64,000 bases of DNA from positions 434,001 through 498,000 of the forward strand of contig CBDIBC010000003.1 of assembly GCA_965276635.1 (NCBI GenBank), given 5' to 3'. The notes under the pieces were generated by a model that saw nothing but the letters and a program-made list of their open reading frames with translations, was not told the DNA's origin and did not search any database. Below, piece by piece: positions 1 to 10,078 of the stretch. Position 1 is the first letter of the stretch. Every line of letters begins with the position of its first letter. A program made the position numbers and the translations under genes. This DNA comes from CBDIBC01 sp965276635 (GTDB lineage Bacteria; Actinomycetota; Acidimicrobiia; Acidimicrobiales; Palsa-688).

Positions 1-1
1 C

Positions 2-790
2 TCGGGACCGGCCCTGGTGCGGGCCGGTGACCTGGCCGCGGTGCTGACGAACCTGGTGGAAGGCGACGTCCTCTTCGTCGACGAGATCCACCGGCTGGGT
101 CGGGCGGTCGAGGAGATCCTCTACCCGGCCATGGAGGACTTCCAGCTCGACATCGTGCTGGGGAAGGGGCCGACGGCGCGCTCCATCCGCCTCGACCTCC
201 CGCGATTCACCCTGGTCGGCGCCACCACCCGTACCGGGCTGATCACCAGCCCGCTGCGCGACCGGTTCGGCTTCGTGGCCCGCCTCGACTACTACGAGGC
301 CAGCGACCTCGACGCCATCGTGCAGCGCTCGGCGACGATCCTCGACGTATCGCTCGACGGCGGCGGCGCGGTGGAGATCGCCCGGCGGTCGCGGGGCACG
401 CCCCGTATCGCCAACCGCCTGCTGAAGCGGGTGCGGGACTTCGCCGAGGTCCGCGGCAACGGGATCGTCACCGAGCAGGCGGCCCGGGAGGGCCTCGCCC
501 TCTTCGGCGTGGACGACAAGGGCCTGGACAAGGTGGACCGGGCCATCCTCACCGCGGTGTGCAGCCGCTTTGGTGGTGGCCCGGTCGGCCTGTCCACCCT
601 GGCGGTGAGCGTCGGTGAGGAGACGGAAACGGTCGAGGACGTGTACGAGCCGTTCCTGCTGCAGCTGGGCCTGCTGATGCGGACGCCGCGAGGTCGGGTG
701 GCCACCCCTGCGGCCTGGCAGCACCTGGGGCTGACCGCGGCCGCCGGTTCGCCGGGGAGCGAGCCCGGTGCCCCGCCGCTCTTCTCCTGA
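2..790 (+). CDS. ruvB: Holliday junction branch migration helicase RuvB (5' truncated by window edge)
   Basis: RuvB is the hexameric AAA+ motor that drives Holliday junction branch migration together with RuvA. The reading frame is open from base 2, so the true start and the Walker A loop lie upstream of the window. Visible are the Walker B motif (LFVDEIH), sensor 1 (TLVGATTR), an arginine-finger region (LRDRFG), sensor 2 (GTPRIANRLLKRVRDFA) and the C-terminal winged-helix domain, followed by a short Gly/Ser/Pro tail ending in PPLFS. About 262 residues are present of the roughly 340 usual for the family. It is followed by queA after a repeat-bearing gap. Identity is clear from the motifs. Confidence 0.97.
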   Translation, partial: SGPALVRAGDLAAVLTNLVEGDVLFVDEIHRLGRAVEEILYPAMEDFQLDIVLGKGPTARSIRLDLPRFTLVGATTRTGLITSPLRDRFGFVARLDYYEASDLDAIVQRSATILDVSLDGGGAVEIARRSRGTPRIANRLLKRVRDFAEVRGNGIVTEQAAREGLALFGVDDKGLDKVDRAILTAVCSRFGGGPVGLSTLAVSVGEETETVEDVYEPFLLQLGLLMRTPRGRVATPAAWQHLGLTAAAGSPGSEPGAPPLFS

Positions 791-814
791 CCGCCACCGC
801 GGCGGGGGCCGTTC

Positions 815-867
815 CAACTGGTGGTCGACTGCACCTCGAATATCAGGGCGTAGTCGACCACCAGTTG
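815..867. terminator. Perfect 16-bp inverted repeat downstream of ruvB
   Basis: Bases 815-830 are exactly complementary to 852-867, with a 21-base loop. The hairpin lies 25 bases after the ruvB stop, in a position suited to a transcription terminator, but no T-run follows. A 13-base direct repeat (793-805 and 867-879) brackets it. Role as a terminator is inferred. Confidence 0.5.
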
Positions 868-909
868 CCACCGCGGCGGCTGTGGCCCAACCGACCGCGT
901 GTCGTGGAC

Positions 910-992
910 GGTGCCCCCGGGTGGACGGTGCCCCCGGGTGGACGGTGCCCCCGGGTGGACGGTGCCCCCGGGTGGACGGTGCCCCCGGGTGG
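910..992 (+). repeat. 17-bp tandem repeat, about 4.9 copies, upstream of queA
   Basis: The unit GGTGCCCCCGGGTGGAC is repeated head to tail without a mismatch: four full copies and a fifth of 15 bases. The array ends 33 bases before the queA start. The 17-bp period is not a multiple of three, so it is unlikely to be coding. The perfect copies suggest recent expansion, and copy-number change would move any upstream promoter relative to queA. Confidence 0.95.
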
Positions 993-1012
993 TCGTGGCC
1001 CACGGGCTGGGC

Positions 1013-1018
1013 TAGACC
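1013..1018 (+). promoter_or_regulatory. Candidate -10 box for leaderless queA
   Basis: TAGACC lies 7 bases before the queA ATG, the spacing seen at many other starts in this window. It implies transcription beginning at or next to the start codon. No -35 box is evident because the tandem array lies upstream. Confidence 0.45.
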
Positions 1019-1025
1019 TCCCGGC

Positions 1026-2024
1026 ATGGAGGTCCCCGACTACGACCTGCCGGCGGCCGCCATCGCCCAGACGCCGGCGGCGCCCCGGGACTCGGCGCGC
1101 CTGCTGGTCGCCGTGGACCCCGGCGCCGCACCGGTCCACCGCACGGTTGCCGACCTGCCGGCGCTGGTTGGCGACGGCGACGTCATCGTGGTCAACACCT
1201 CGCGGGTCCTGCCGGCACGCCTCCAGCTGCACAAGCGGAGCGGTGGGGCAGCCGAGGTCATGCTGCTGGAGCCGGACCAGGACCGGCCGGGGTGCTGGTC
1301 GGCGCTGGTCCGGCCCGGGCGGCGCCTTCCTCCCGGCACCGTGCTGGCCGACGACCGCCGTGACCTGGTCGAGGTGGGGGAGCGGCTCGGAGACGGTCGC
1401 CGCCGGGTACGCCTCCTCGCCGGCACCGACGAGGTGATGGCCGCCGGGACCATCCCCCTCCCGCCGTATATCCGCCAGCCCCTCGACGACCCGGCGCGCT
1501 ACCAGACCGTGTACGCCGAGACCCCCGGGTCGGTGGCCGCGCCCACCGCCGGCCTGCACCTCACCCACCACGTGCTGGACCGGTGCCGGGCATCGGGTGC
1601 GACGGTGATCGACGTCGACCTGGCCATCGGTCTGGGCACCTTCCAGCCCGTCACTGCGGCGCGAGCCGAGGACCACGTGATGCATGTCGAGCGCTACCGG
1701 GTGGGTGCCGAGGCCATGGCCCGCTGCCGCGAGGCCCGGCGGGTGATCGCCGTCGGCACCACCTCCGTGCGGGCGCTGGAGACGGCCGCGGCCACCAGCG
1801 CCCTGGAGGGGCGCAGCGACCTGTTCATCCGCGGCGACTACCCGTTCCGCCTGGTCGACGTGCTCCTCACCAACTTCCACCAGCCGCGCAGCACGCTCCT
1901 GCTCCTACTGGAGGCCTTCTACGGCCCGGCCTGGCGGGACCTGTACCGGACCGCCCTCGACCACGGGTACCGCTTCCTGTCCTTCGGCGACGCCATGCTC
2001 GTGGCTCGCCGCCCGGCGCCATGA
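1026..2024 (+). CDS. queA: S-adenosylmethionine:tRNA ribosyltransferase-isomerase QueA
   Basis: QueA transfers and isomerises the ribosyl group of SAM onto preQ1 in tRNA to make epoxyqueuosine. The 332-residue product matches the usual length of 330-350. The N-terminus (MEVPDYDLPAAAIAQ) aligns with the family start. Typical blocks are VNTSRVLPARL, the APTAGLHLT motif and LGTFQPV. The ATG at 1026 is preferred over earlier in-frame starts because homology begins here and the DNA upstream is a tandem repeat. The stop overlaps the tgt start (ATGA), so the two queuosine genes are probably translationally coupled. Confidence 0.95.
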   Translation: MEVPDYDLPAAAIAQTPAAPRDSARLLVAVDPGAAPVHRTVADLPALVGDGDVIVVNTSRVLPARLQLHKRSGGAAEVMLLEPDQDRPGCWSALVRPGRRLPPGTVLADDRRDLVEVGERLGDGRRRVRLLAGTDEVMAAGTIPLPPYIRQPLDDPARYQTVYAETPGSVAAPTAGLHLTHHVLDRCRASGATVIDVDLAIGLGTFQPVTAARAEDHVMHVERYRVGAEAMARCREARRVIAVGTTSVRALETAAATSALEGRSDLFIRGDYPFRLVDVLLTNFHQPRSTLLLLLEAFYGPAWRDLYRTALDHGYRFLSFGDAMLVARRPAP

Positions 2025-3133
2025 CCGTCGCCCGCTTCCAGGCCGCGGCCACCGACGGCGCAGCCCGGGCGGGCACCGTCATCACACCCCGGGGCAGCTT
2101 CGAGACCCCTTGCTTCATGCCCGTCGGCACCCGCGGCGCTGTCCGCCTCCTCGACGCCGGCGACCTCGACGCGCTCGGCCCGCAGGTGGTGCTGGCCAAC
2201 ACCTACCACCTCATGCTGCGACCTGGGGTGGAGACGGTCGCCGAGCTGGGTGGCGTGCACCGCTTCAGCGGGTGGGGTGGCCACGTGCTCACCGATTCCG
2301 GCGGCTACCAGGTCTTCTCCCTGTCGCCCAGGGTCGACGAGGAGGGCGTCACCTTCCGTTCGACCTACGACGGCTCGTCGCATCGGCTGACACCGGAACA
2401 GGCGGTGGCGATCCAGGAGCGCCTGGGGGCGGACATCCAGATGACGCTCGACATCTGCCCGGGGCTGCCCGCGCCCGACGAGGTGGTGCGGGCCGCCATG
2501 GACCGGACGCTCCGATGGGCTGCCCGCGCCCGACCGGGCCATACCCGGTCCGATCAGTGCCTGTTCGGCATCGTGCAGGGCGGGGTGAACCCGGACTGGC
2601 GCCACGAGAGCGCCAGCCGCACCGCAGACCTCGACTTCGACGGGTACGGGATCGGCGGGTTGTCGGTCGGCGAACCACTCGCCGACATGCTCCCAGCCCT
2701 GGCCGGCGCTCTGGTCGCCCTGCCGGCGGACCGGCCCCGCTACCTCATGGGTGTGGGCGATCCCTGCGCCATGGTGGAGGCGGTCGCCCTGGGTGTGGAC
2801 ATGTTCGACTGTGTCCTGCCCACCCGCCTGGCTCGCCACGGAACCGCGCTCACCAGCACCGGTCGGTTCCAGGTCAAGGCGGCCCGTCACGCCCGTGACG
2901 ACCAGCCCCTCGACGCCTCCTGCCCCTGTCCGGTCTGTGCCCGGTACAGTCGGGGCTACCTGCGCCACCTCTTTGTCGTGGGCGAGCCGACCGCCGGCCG
3001 GCTGCTGACCCTCCACAACCTGGCCTGGCTGCTCGAGCTCGTCCGATCTATCCGCTCGGCGATCCTCGCCGGGCGCCTCGACGCCCTCCGTCGGCAGGTC
3101 GCTGTCCACTGGGCGACGGGGGTGGTGCGCTAA
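2021..3133 (+). CDS. tgt: tRNA-guanine transglycosylase
   Basis: Tgt exchanges guanine-34 of GUN-anticodon tRNAs for preQ1, the step before QueA acts. The 370-residue product carries the LTDSGGYQVFSL block with its active-site aspartate, the nucleophile region (DMFDCVLPTRLARHG) and the zinc site CPCPVCARYSRGYLRHLF near the C-terminus. The length is standard. The ATG overlaps the queA stop by four bases, giving a queA-tgt unit. No preQ1 biosynthesis genes are in the window, so preQ1 must be made or imported elsewhere. Confidence 0.97.
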   Translation: MTVARFQAAATDGAARAGTVITPRGSFETPCFMPVGTRGAVRLLDAGDLDALGPQVVLANTYHLMLRPGVETVAELGGVHRFSGWGGHVLTDSGGYQVFSLSPRVDEEGVTFRSTYDGSSHRLTPEQAVAIQERLGADIQMTLDICPGLPAPDEVVRAAMDRTLRWAARARPGHTRSDQCLFGIVQGGVNPDWRHESASRTADLDFDGYGIGGLSVGEPLADMLPALAGALVALPADRPRYLMGVGDPCAMVEAVALGVDMFDCVLPTRLARHGTALTSTGRFQVKAARHARDDQPLDASCPCPVCARYSRGYLRHLFVVGEPTAGRLLTLHNLAWLLELVRSIRSAILAGRLDALRRQVAVHWATGVVR

Positions 3134-3174
3134 GGTCCACCGGTCGCTCCGGCGGAGCGCTCTTTCATCCTGCT

Positions 3175-3789
3175 ATGACCCACCTCCACCTCCTCCTCGC
3201 GGCCACGACCAGCACGACGACGGCAAAGTCCAAGAGCTCGTCGAGCTCGTTGATCTTCATCGTCATCCTGGTCGCCTTCGTCGCCATCTACTTCCTCTAC
3301 CTACGACCGCGCCAGCAGCGTGCTCGCGCCCAGCGGAACACGGCGCAGCCCCTGGAGATCGGCACGGAGGTCATGACGGTCGGCGGCATCATCGGCTACG
3401 TCGTCGAGATCGACGACCAGCAGGTCCGAGTCGAGGTCTCCCCGGGCGTCACCATGACCTTCGTGCGCCGAGCGGTGAACCCCCGACCGGCGGCCGACAT
3501 CGCCCGCGCCGCGTCATCCCGGGTCCAGGACGACCCGAACGACGACTGGGGGCGTGAGGGAGACGACGAGACCGGCGACCATGACGAGGACGCCTATCCC
3601 GCCGACCACGAGACCACCGACCACGAAACCGCCGACCACGACACCACCGACCACGAAACCACCGACCACGAGGTCGGCCGCCTCGATCACGTCGATGGGC
3701 CCGAGGACGAGAACCCCGACCCCGCCGCGCCCGATGGGGGCCCGACCCCCAAGCACCCAGGCGGAGGAACAGGGTCGGAGGACCGCTAG
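3175..3789 (+). CDS. yajC: Sec translocon accessory protein YajC with acidic repeat tail
   Basis: YajC associates with SecDF and SecYEG at the membrane. A single transmembrane helix (about residues 21-43, LIFIVILVAFVAIYFLY) is followed by the basic LRPRQQRAR stretch and the conserved small domain (EVMTVGGIIGYVVEI). The family is normally about 90-120 residues; this product has 204 because of a C-terminal tail rich in Asp, His, Glu and Thr, including the pentapeptide DHETT in tandem. The stop is directly followed by the GTG of secD, which supports the assignment. The tail is probably cytoplasmic and disordered (inference). Confidence 0.9.
   Translation: MTHLHLLLAATTSTTTAKSKSSSSSLIFIVILVAFVAIYFLYLRPRQQRARAQRNTAQPLEIGTEVMTVGGIIGYVVEIDDQQVRVEVSPGVTMTFVRRAVNPRPAADIARAASSRVQDDPNDDWGREGDDETGDHDEDAYPADHETTDHETADHDTTDHETTDHEVGRLDHVDGPEDENPDPAAPDGGPTPKHPGGGTGSEDR
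3604..3672 (+). repeat. 15-bp in-frame tandem repeat in yajC
   Basis: About 4.6 copies of a 15-bp unit (GACCACGAAACCACC with substitutions) encode DHETT/DHETA/DHDTT repeats in the tail of YajC. Confidence 0.85.
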
Positions 3790-5427
3790 GTGCGCCGGGG
3801 CCTGATCTGGTCACTGGTCGGCATCATCGCGGTGGCGGTCGCCGCGTTGGGAGCGACCATTGCCACCAGCACGCACATCCTCCTCGGCCTCGACCTGCGC
3901 GGCGGCGTCTCGGTCGTCCTCCAGCCGCAGGGAACCGTCGACAACGCCACCCTGCAGCAGGCGGTCAGCATCATCGAGAACCGGGTCAACGGCCTGGGCG
4001 TGGCCGACTCGAGCATCCAGCGTCAGGGACGCGACGTGGTCATCAACCTCCCGGGGATCAAGGACTCCCAGGCCGCGCTGCGCACCCTGGGCACCACCGC
4101 TGAGCTCCACTTCCGACCGGTGCTCTGCGAGGTGGCGCCCTACGCACCCACCAAGTCGTCGCCCTCCACCACCACGCCCGGCGCCTCGACGCCGACCACC
4201 GGGCCGGCCAAGCAGGGCGCCGGGCTGCCCGCCGCGAGCGCAGCCCACCTCACCGCTTCGTTCACCCCCCTCGCCGCAGGTACCGCAGTGACGACGCCGG
4301 CGGTGCCAGCCACGCCAGCGACCCCACCTGCCACGCCGACGACCAGCGGCTCGACCCTGGTGCAGGCGGCGTGCAGCAGCACGGTGGGATCGTCCATTCC
4401 CAGCACCACGCCCGCCGGCAACGTGTCCACGGCGAGCGTCATCCTCCCCGCCAGCACCAGCTCTGGCTACGGCAACATCCGCTTCGCCCTGGGTCCGGCC
4501 GACCTCACCGGGCGAGGGGTGAAGACGGCGTTCGTCTCGGTCACCCAGACCGGCAGCTACGCCGTCAACGTGAACTTCACCGGCAGTGGCTCCAACACGT
4601 TCGATCAGATCGCCGCGGCCCGTAACAAGTACTTCAACAAGGCGGCGACCAGCCCCGACCCGCGCAGCCTGGAGGCCATCGAGCTCGACGGGCAGGTGGA
4701 GTCGGCCCCGACCATCGAGCAGTCCTCGTTCAACGGGCAGGTGCAGATCACCGGGAACTTCAGCAGCAGCCAGGCCAACTCCCTGGCCCTGGAGCTGAAG
4801 TACGGCTCCCTCCCGGTCCGCTTCACGCCCCAGTCGGTCCAGACCGTCTCGGCGACCATCGGCAAGGACTCGTTGCGAGCCGGGCTGCTGGCCGGCCTCG
4901 GCGGCATCGTCGTCGTCCTGCTCTACATGATCCTCTACTACCGGGCGCTGGGCCTGGTCGTCATGCTGGGCTTGCTCGTCGGCGGCGCGCTCCTCTACGC
5001 CATCCTGGCCCTGCTCAGCCAGACCAGCAGCCTGGCCCTGACCCTCTCCGGGGTGACCGGCATCATCGTCTCGGTCGGCATCACCGTGGACTCCTACGTC
5101 GTGTACTTCGAGCGGCTCAAGGACGAGGTCCGCGCCGGCCGCACCATCCGCCAGTCCGTGGAGCGCAGCTTCGCCCGCGCCTTCCGCACCGTGCTCACCG
5201 CCGACTTCGTCTCGTTCCTGGCCGCGTTCATCCTCTACATCCTCACGGTCGGCGACGTCCGCGGCTTCGCCTTCACCCTCGGCCTGTCGACCCTGCTCGA
5301 CGTCTTCACGGCCTACTTCTTCATCCGGCCGATGGTCATCCTGGTCGGTCGGCGCCGGACGTTCACCGAGGCACGGATCCTCGGTGTGGCCCGGGGCCTC
5401 GGTGCCTCGGCGGGGGGAGCGGTGTAG
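3790..5427 (+). CDS. secD: Protein translocase subunit SecD
   Basis: SecD uses the proton motive force with SecF to pull exported proteins across the membrane. The 545-residue protein has an N-terminal helix (residues 3-23), the extracytoplasmic P1 domain starting LGLDLRGGVSVVL, and six C-terminal helices with the conserved GITVDSYVVYFERLKDE block. Roughly residues 115-215 form a Thr/Ala/Pro-rich insert that breaks the P1 domain and is low in complexity. The GTG start abuts the yajC stop, and the secF ATG follows the stop without a gap, giving a yajC-secD-secF operon. Confidence 0.95.
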   Translation: MRRGLIWSLVGIIAVAVAALGATIATSTHILLGLDLRGGVSVVLQPQGTVDNATLQQAVSIIENRVNGLGVADSSIQRQGRDVVINLPGIKDSQAALRTLGTTAELHFRPVLCEVAPYAPTKSSPSTTTPGASTPTTGPAKQGAGLPAASAAHLTASFTPLAAGTAVTTPAVPATPATPPATPTTSGSTLVQAACSSTVGSSIPSTTPAGNVSTASVILPASTSSGYGNIRFALGPADLTGRGVKTAFVSVTQTGSYAVNVNFTGSGSNTFDQIAAARNKYFNKAATSPDPRSLEAIELDGQVESAPTIEQSSFNGQVQITGNFSSSQANSLALELKYGSLPVRFTPQSVQTVSATIGKDSLRAGLLAGLGGIVVVLLYMILYYRALGLVVMLGLLVGGALLYAILALLSQTSSLALTLSGVTGIIVSVGITVDSYVVYFERLKDEVRAGRTIRQSVERSFARAFRTVLTADFVSFLAAFILYILTVGDVRGFAFTLGLSTLLDVFTAYFFIRPMVILVGRRRTFTEARILGVARGLGASAGGAV

Positions 5428-6912
5428 ATGGCCGGCCCCAACGTCTACCAGCGCCTCTTCCGGGGCGAGACGGCATTCGACTTCGCCGGGCGGTGGCGGC
5501 GGTGGTTCATCGTCTCCGGGGCCGTCATCGTCGTCGGCTTCCTCTCCCTCGGAATCCAGGGCTTGAACTTCTCCATCGACTTCCGCGGCGGCACCCAGTG
5601 GCAGGTGGCCACCCGGGCCTCGGTGAGCCAGACCCGCGCCGTCCTCGGGACCATCTCGCCCATCCTCAGCCAGGCCCAGATCCAGACGCTGACGAACCCG
5701 CAGACCCACCAGCAGACGATCAAGGTGGAGGCGGCGGCCAAGGAGACGGCGAACAGCGCCGAGGTCGGCCAGGTCACCACCGCCCTGGCCAAGCTGGCCA
5801 ACGTCACGCCCGACCAGGTCCAGCTCAACGACGTAGGACCGTCGTGGGGATCCGACATCACCGACAAGGCGATCCGGGCCGTCATCATCTTCCTGGTCGT
5901 CGTTTCCGCCTACATCTGGTTGCGCTTCGAAGCCAAGATGGCTCTGGCCGCGCTGGTCGCCCTCATCCACGACATCCTGGTGACCGTCGGCATCTACTCG
6001 CTCTCGGGCTTCCAGGTCAGCCCGGACACGGTCATCGCCTTCCTCACCATCCTCGGCTACTCGCTGTACGACACCATCGTGGTGTTCGACAAGGTGCAGG
6101 AGAACACCAAGGGCCTGGCCTCCACCGGACGGATGACCTACACCGACACGGTCAACCTGTCCATGAACCAGGTGCTGGCCCGGTCGCTGAACACCTCCTT
6201 CGTGGCCATCATCCCCATCCTCTCCATCCTGGTGATCGGCGCCTGGGTGCTCGGCGCCTCGGCGCTCGAGGACTTCGGCCTGGCCCTGTTCATCGGACTC
6301 ACCACCGGTGCCTACTCGTCGATCTTCATAGCGTCGCCGCTGCTGGCCCTGTTGAAGGAGCGCGAGCGGCGCTACGCGCAGATCCGCGAGCGGCTGACCG
6401 GCCGGGTTGCCGGTCGGCTCACACCGGCGGCCGCGGCGCGGGGTCGACTGGAAGGTGACCCGATCGCCGCCGCCACCTCGACGCGCCGAGCCACCGCGAC
6501 GAGCGGAGCCACCTCGACGCGCGGGTGGGCCCGTCGGCGTCAGGACTGGTTGGAGGAGTCGACCGGGTCGCATCCGCGAGCCCCCGCTGGGCACGACGAG
6601 GCCCCCGCTGGGCACGACGAGGCCCCCGCCGGGAGCGACGAGGCCCCCGCCGGGAGCGACGACGCTCCCAGGGTCGAGACCACCGACGACGCCGGGATGG
6701 TCGCCGACGCGGCGCCGACGTCGGGCCCGTCGGGGCTGGGTGACACACCGGCTGGAACGCCAGGCCCGAGGACGCCGAACGGGTCAGGTCCCGACGGGAC
6801 GACCAACGGCACCAACGGTGCCACCAGCCCCCCGGCCCCCGCCCGACCGGGCATCCCGCCTCGGGCCAACCGACCGCCGCCGCGACCACGGAAGAAGGGC
6901 CGCCGCCGCTAG
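5428..6912 (+). CDS. secF: Protein translocase subunit SecF with long low-complexity C-terminus
   Basis: This is the SecF partner of SecD. The first 330 or so residues are canonical: an N-terminal helix, the short P1 domain beginning FSIDFRGGTQWQV, and the membrane block with GYSLYDTIVVFDKVQEN. The remaining 160 or so residues form a Pro/Gly/Ala/Asp-rich cytoplasmic extension with a heptapeptide APAGHDE/APAGSDE repeat and a basic end (RPRKKGRRR). Total length is 494 against about 300-440 in relatives. The start is immediately after the secD stop. Confidence 0.95.
   Translation: MAGPNVYQRLFRGETAFDFAGRWRRWFIVSGAVIVVGFLSLGIQGLNFSIDFRGGTQWQVATRASVSQTRAVLGTISPILSQAQIQTLTNPQTHQQTIKVEAAAKETANSAEVGQVTTALAKLANVTPDQVQLNDVGPSWGSDITDKAIRAVIIFLVVVSAYIWLRFEAKMALAALVALIHDILVTVGIYSLSGFQVSPDTVIAFLTILGYSLYDTIVVFDKVQENTKGLASTGRMTYTDTVNLSMNQVLARSLNTSFVAIIPILSILVIGAWVLGASALEDFGLALFIGLTTGAYSSIFIASPLLALLKERERRYAQIRERLTGRVAGRLTPAAAARGRLEGDPIAAATSTRRATATSGATSTRGWARRRQDWLEESTGSHPRAPAGHDEAPAGHDEAPAGSDEAPAGSDDAPRVETTDDAGMVADAAPTSGPSGLGDTPAGTPGPRTPNGSGPDGTTNGTNGATSPPAPARPGIPPRANRPPPRPRKKGRRR
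6580..6663 (+). repeat. 21-bp in-frame tandem repeat in secF
   Basis: Four copies of a 21-bp unit encode APAGHDE (twice) and APAGSDE/D (twice). Copies 1 and 2 are identical and copies 3 and 4 nearly so, which suggests stepwise duplication. Confidence 0.9.
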
Positions 6913-6968
6913 CCGGGCGCGGATGGGGACCCCGCCTCGGTTGCACCGGGGGATGAGGGGAAAGCCGG

Positions 6969-6974
6969 TAGCGT
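6969..6974 (+). promoter_or_regulatory. Candidate -10 box for leaderless apt
   Basis: TAGCGT lies 6 bases before the ATG at 6981. The spacing favours this ATG over the GTG three bases earlier. Confidence 0.45.
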
Positions 6975-6980
6975 GAGGTG

Positions 6981-7547
6981 ATGTCGCCGTCGCCTACCAC
7001 GCCCGCCACCGCGGACGACGTGGCGCGCGTCGACTGGATCAAGGGTCGCATACGCGACATCGCCGACTTCCCGTTGCCGGGTGTGGTGTTCAAGGACATC
7101 ACCCCTCTGCTCGCCGATCAGGACGTGTTCGACGGATGCGTGCAGTCGCTGGCGGCGAGCTTTCGCGACCAGCCGGTCGACAAGGTGATCGGCATCGAAG
7201 CCCGGGGGTTCATCGTGGCCGCGCCGGTGGCCCTGGCCCTCGGCGCCGGTTTCGTCCCCGTCCGCAAGCCGGGAAAGCTGCCGGCCGCCGTACGGCGAGT
7301 GGCCTACTCGCTGGAGTACGGCGCCGACGCCCTGGAGATCCACGCCGACGCCCTGGTCCCCGGTGAACGGGTGCTCGTCGTCGACGACGTCCTGGCCACC
7401 GGGGGCACGGCGTCGGCGGCGGTCAAGTTGGTCTCGGAGCTGGGGGCCGTCACCGTCGGCTTCGGATGCATCATCGAGCTGGAGGCCCTCGGCGGTCGCG
7501 GGAAGCTCCCGGGCGTCGATGCGGTTTCCCTGGTCAGATATCCGTGA
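6981..7547 (+). CDS. apt: Adenine phosphoribosyltransferase
   Basis: Apt converts adenine and PRPP to AMP in purine salvage. The 188-residue product has the family opening (RIRDIADFPLPGVVFKDITPLL), the adenine-binding flap region (RKPGKLP) and the PRPP-binding motif VLVVDDVLATGGTA at about residues 130-143. An in-frame GTG lies one codon upstream; the ATG is chosen because of the -10 box spacing. The neighbours secF and rel match the conserved actinobacterial order secD-secF-apt-rel. Confidence 0.95.
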   Translation: MSPSPTTPATADDVARVDWIKGRIRDIADFPLPGVVFKDITPLLADQDVFDGCVQSLAASFRDQPVDKVIGIEARGFIVAAPVALALGAGFVPVRKPGKLPAAVRRVAYSLEYGADALEIHADALVPGERVLVVDDVLATGGTASAAVKLVSELGAVTVGFGCIIELEALGGRGKLPGVDAVSLVRYP

Positions 7548-7574
7548 CGACGAGAGGGTGAGGTCGGACAGGCC

Positions 7575-9816
<2,242 letters not shown>

Positions 9817-9818
<2 letters not shown>

Positions 9819-9832
9819 CGGCGGCGGCCGTC
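9817..9832 (+). terminator. Short GC hairpin at the rel stop codon
   Basis: GACGGC (9817-9822) pairs with GCCGTC (9827-9832) around a 4-base loop and overlaps the rel stop. There is no T-run. A separate promoter starts just downstream, which fits a transcript boundary here. Confidence 0.35.
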
Positions 9833-9851
9833 GCGCCGCTCCCTCGACGGC

Positions 9852-9880
9852 TGTGACGGGTGGCACCCCTGCGCTAGAGT
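9852..9880 (+). promoter_or_regulatory. Sigma70-type promoter for the small ORF at 9888
   Basis: A -35-like TGTGAC (9852-9857), a 17-base spacer and a -10-like TAGAGT (9875-9880) stand 7 bases before the ATG. The geometry predicts a leaderless transcript starting at the start codon. Confidence 0.55.
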
Positions 9881-9887
9881 GGTCGCC

Positions 9888-10037
9888 ATGATCGTGTGGG
9901 GGGACCCGGTGGTGCTGTGGTCCGAGGCGGTGGTCGAGCTGTTGCGCTGGCGCAAGCAACGCCGGGCCGCGGCCCGCCAGGCGCAAGGCCTGATCGCCGA
10001 CATCGAGGCCTTTCTGGCCGCCAGCGCGCACGCCTGA
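9888..10037 (+). CDS. Small hypothetical protein (49 residues)
   Basis: This short frame runs from ATG to TGA between rel and hisS. It reads MIVWGDPVVLWSEAVVEL and then a basic helix (LLRWRKQRRAAARQAQ) and an Ala-rich end, so it could be a small amphipathic helical peptide. No family is recognised. The main support is a promoter with consensus spacing directly before the start codon. It could instead be a leader for hisS, 41 bases downstream, although it shows no run of His codons. Confidence 0.5.
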   Translation: MIVWGDPVVLWSEAVVELLRWRKQRRAAARQAQGLIADIEAFLAASAHA

Positions 10038-10066
10038 CAGCCAGCGGGTCGGCGGGGCGCGCCGCC

Positions 10067-10072
10067 TACGCT
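10067..10072 (+). promoter_or_regulatory. Candidate -10 box for leaderless hisS
   Basis: TACGCT lies 6 bases before the hisS GTG. It matches the pattern seen before other genes in this window. Confidence 0.4.
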
Positions 10073-10078
10073 GTAGCG

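Noticed and set aside
3811..6615. 934-residue open frame on the minus strand opposite secD-secF
   Set aside because: It is the codon-bias shadow of two certain genes in GC-rich DNA; composition is repetitive Gly/Asp/Arg/His with no domain.
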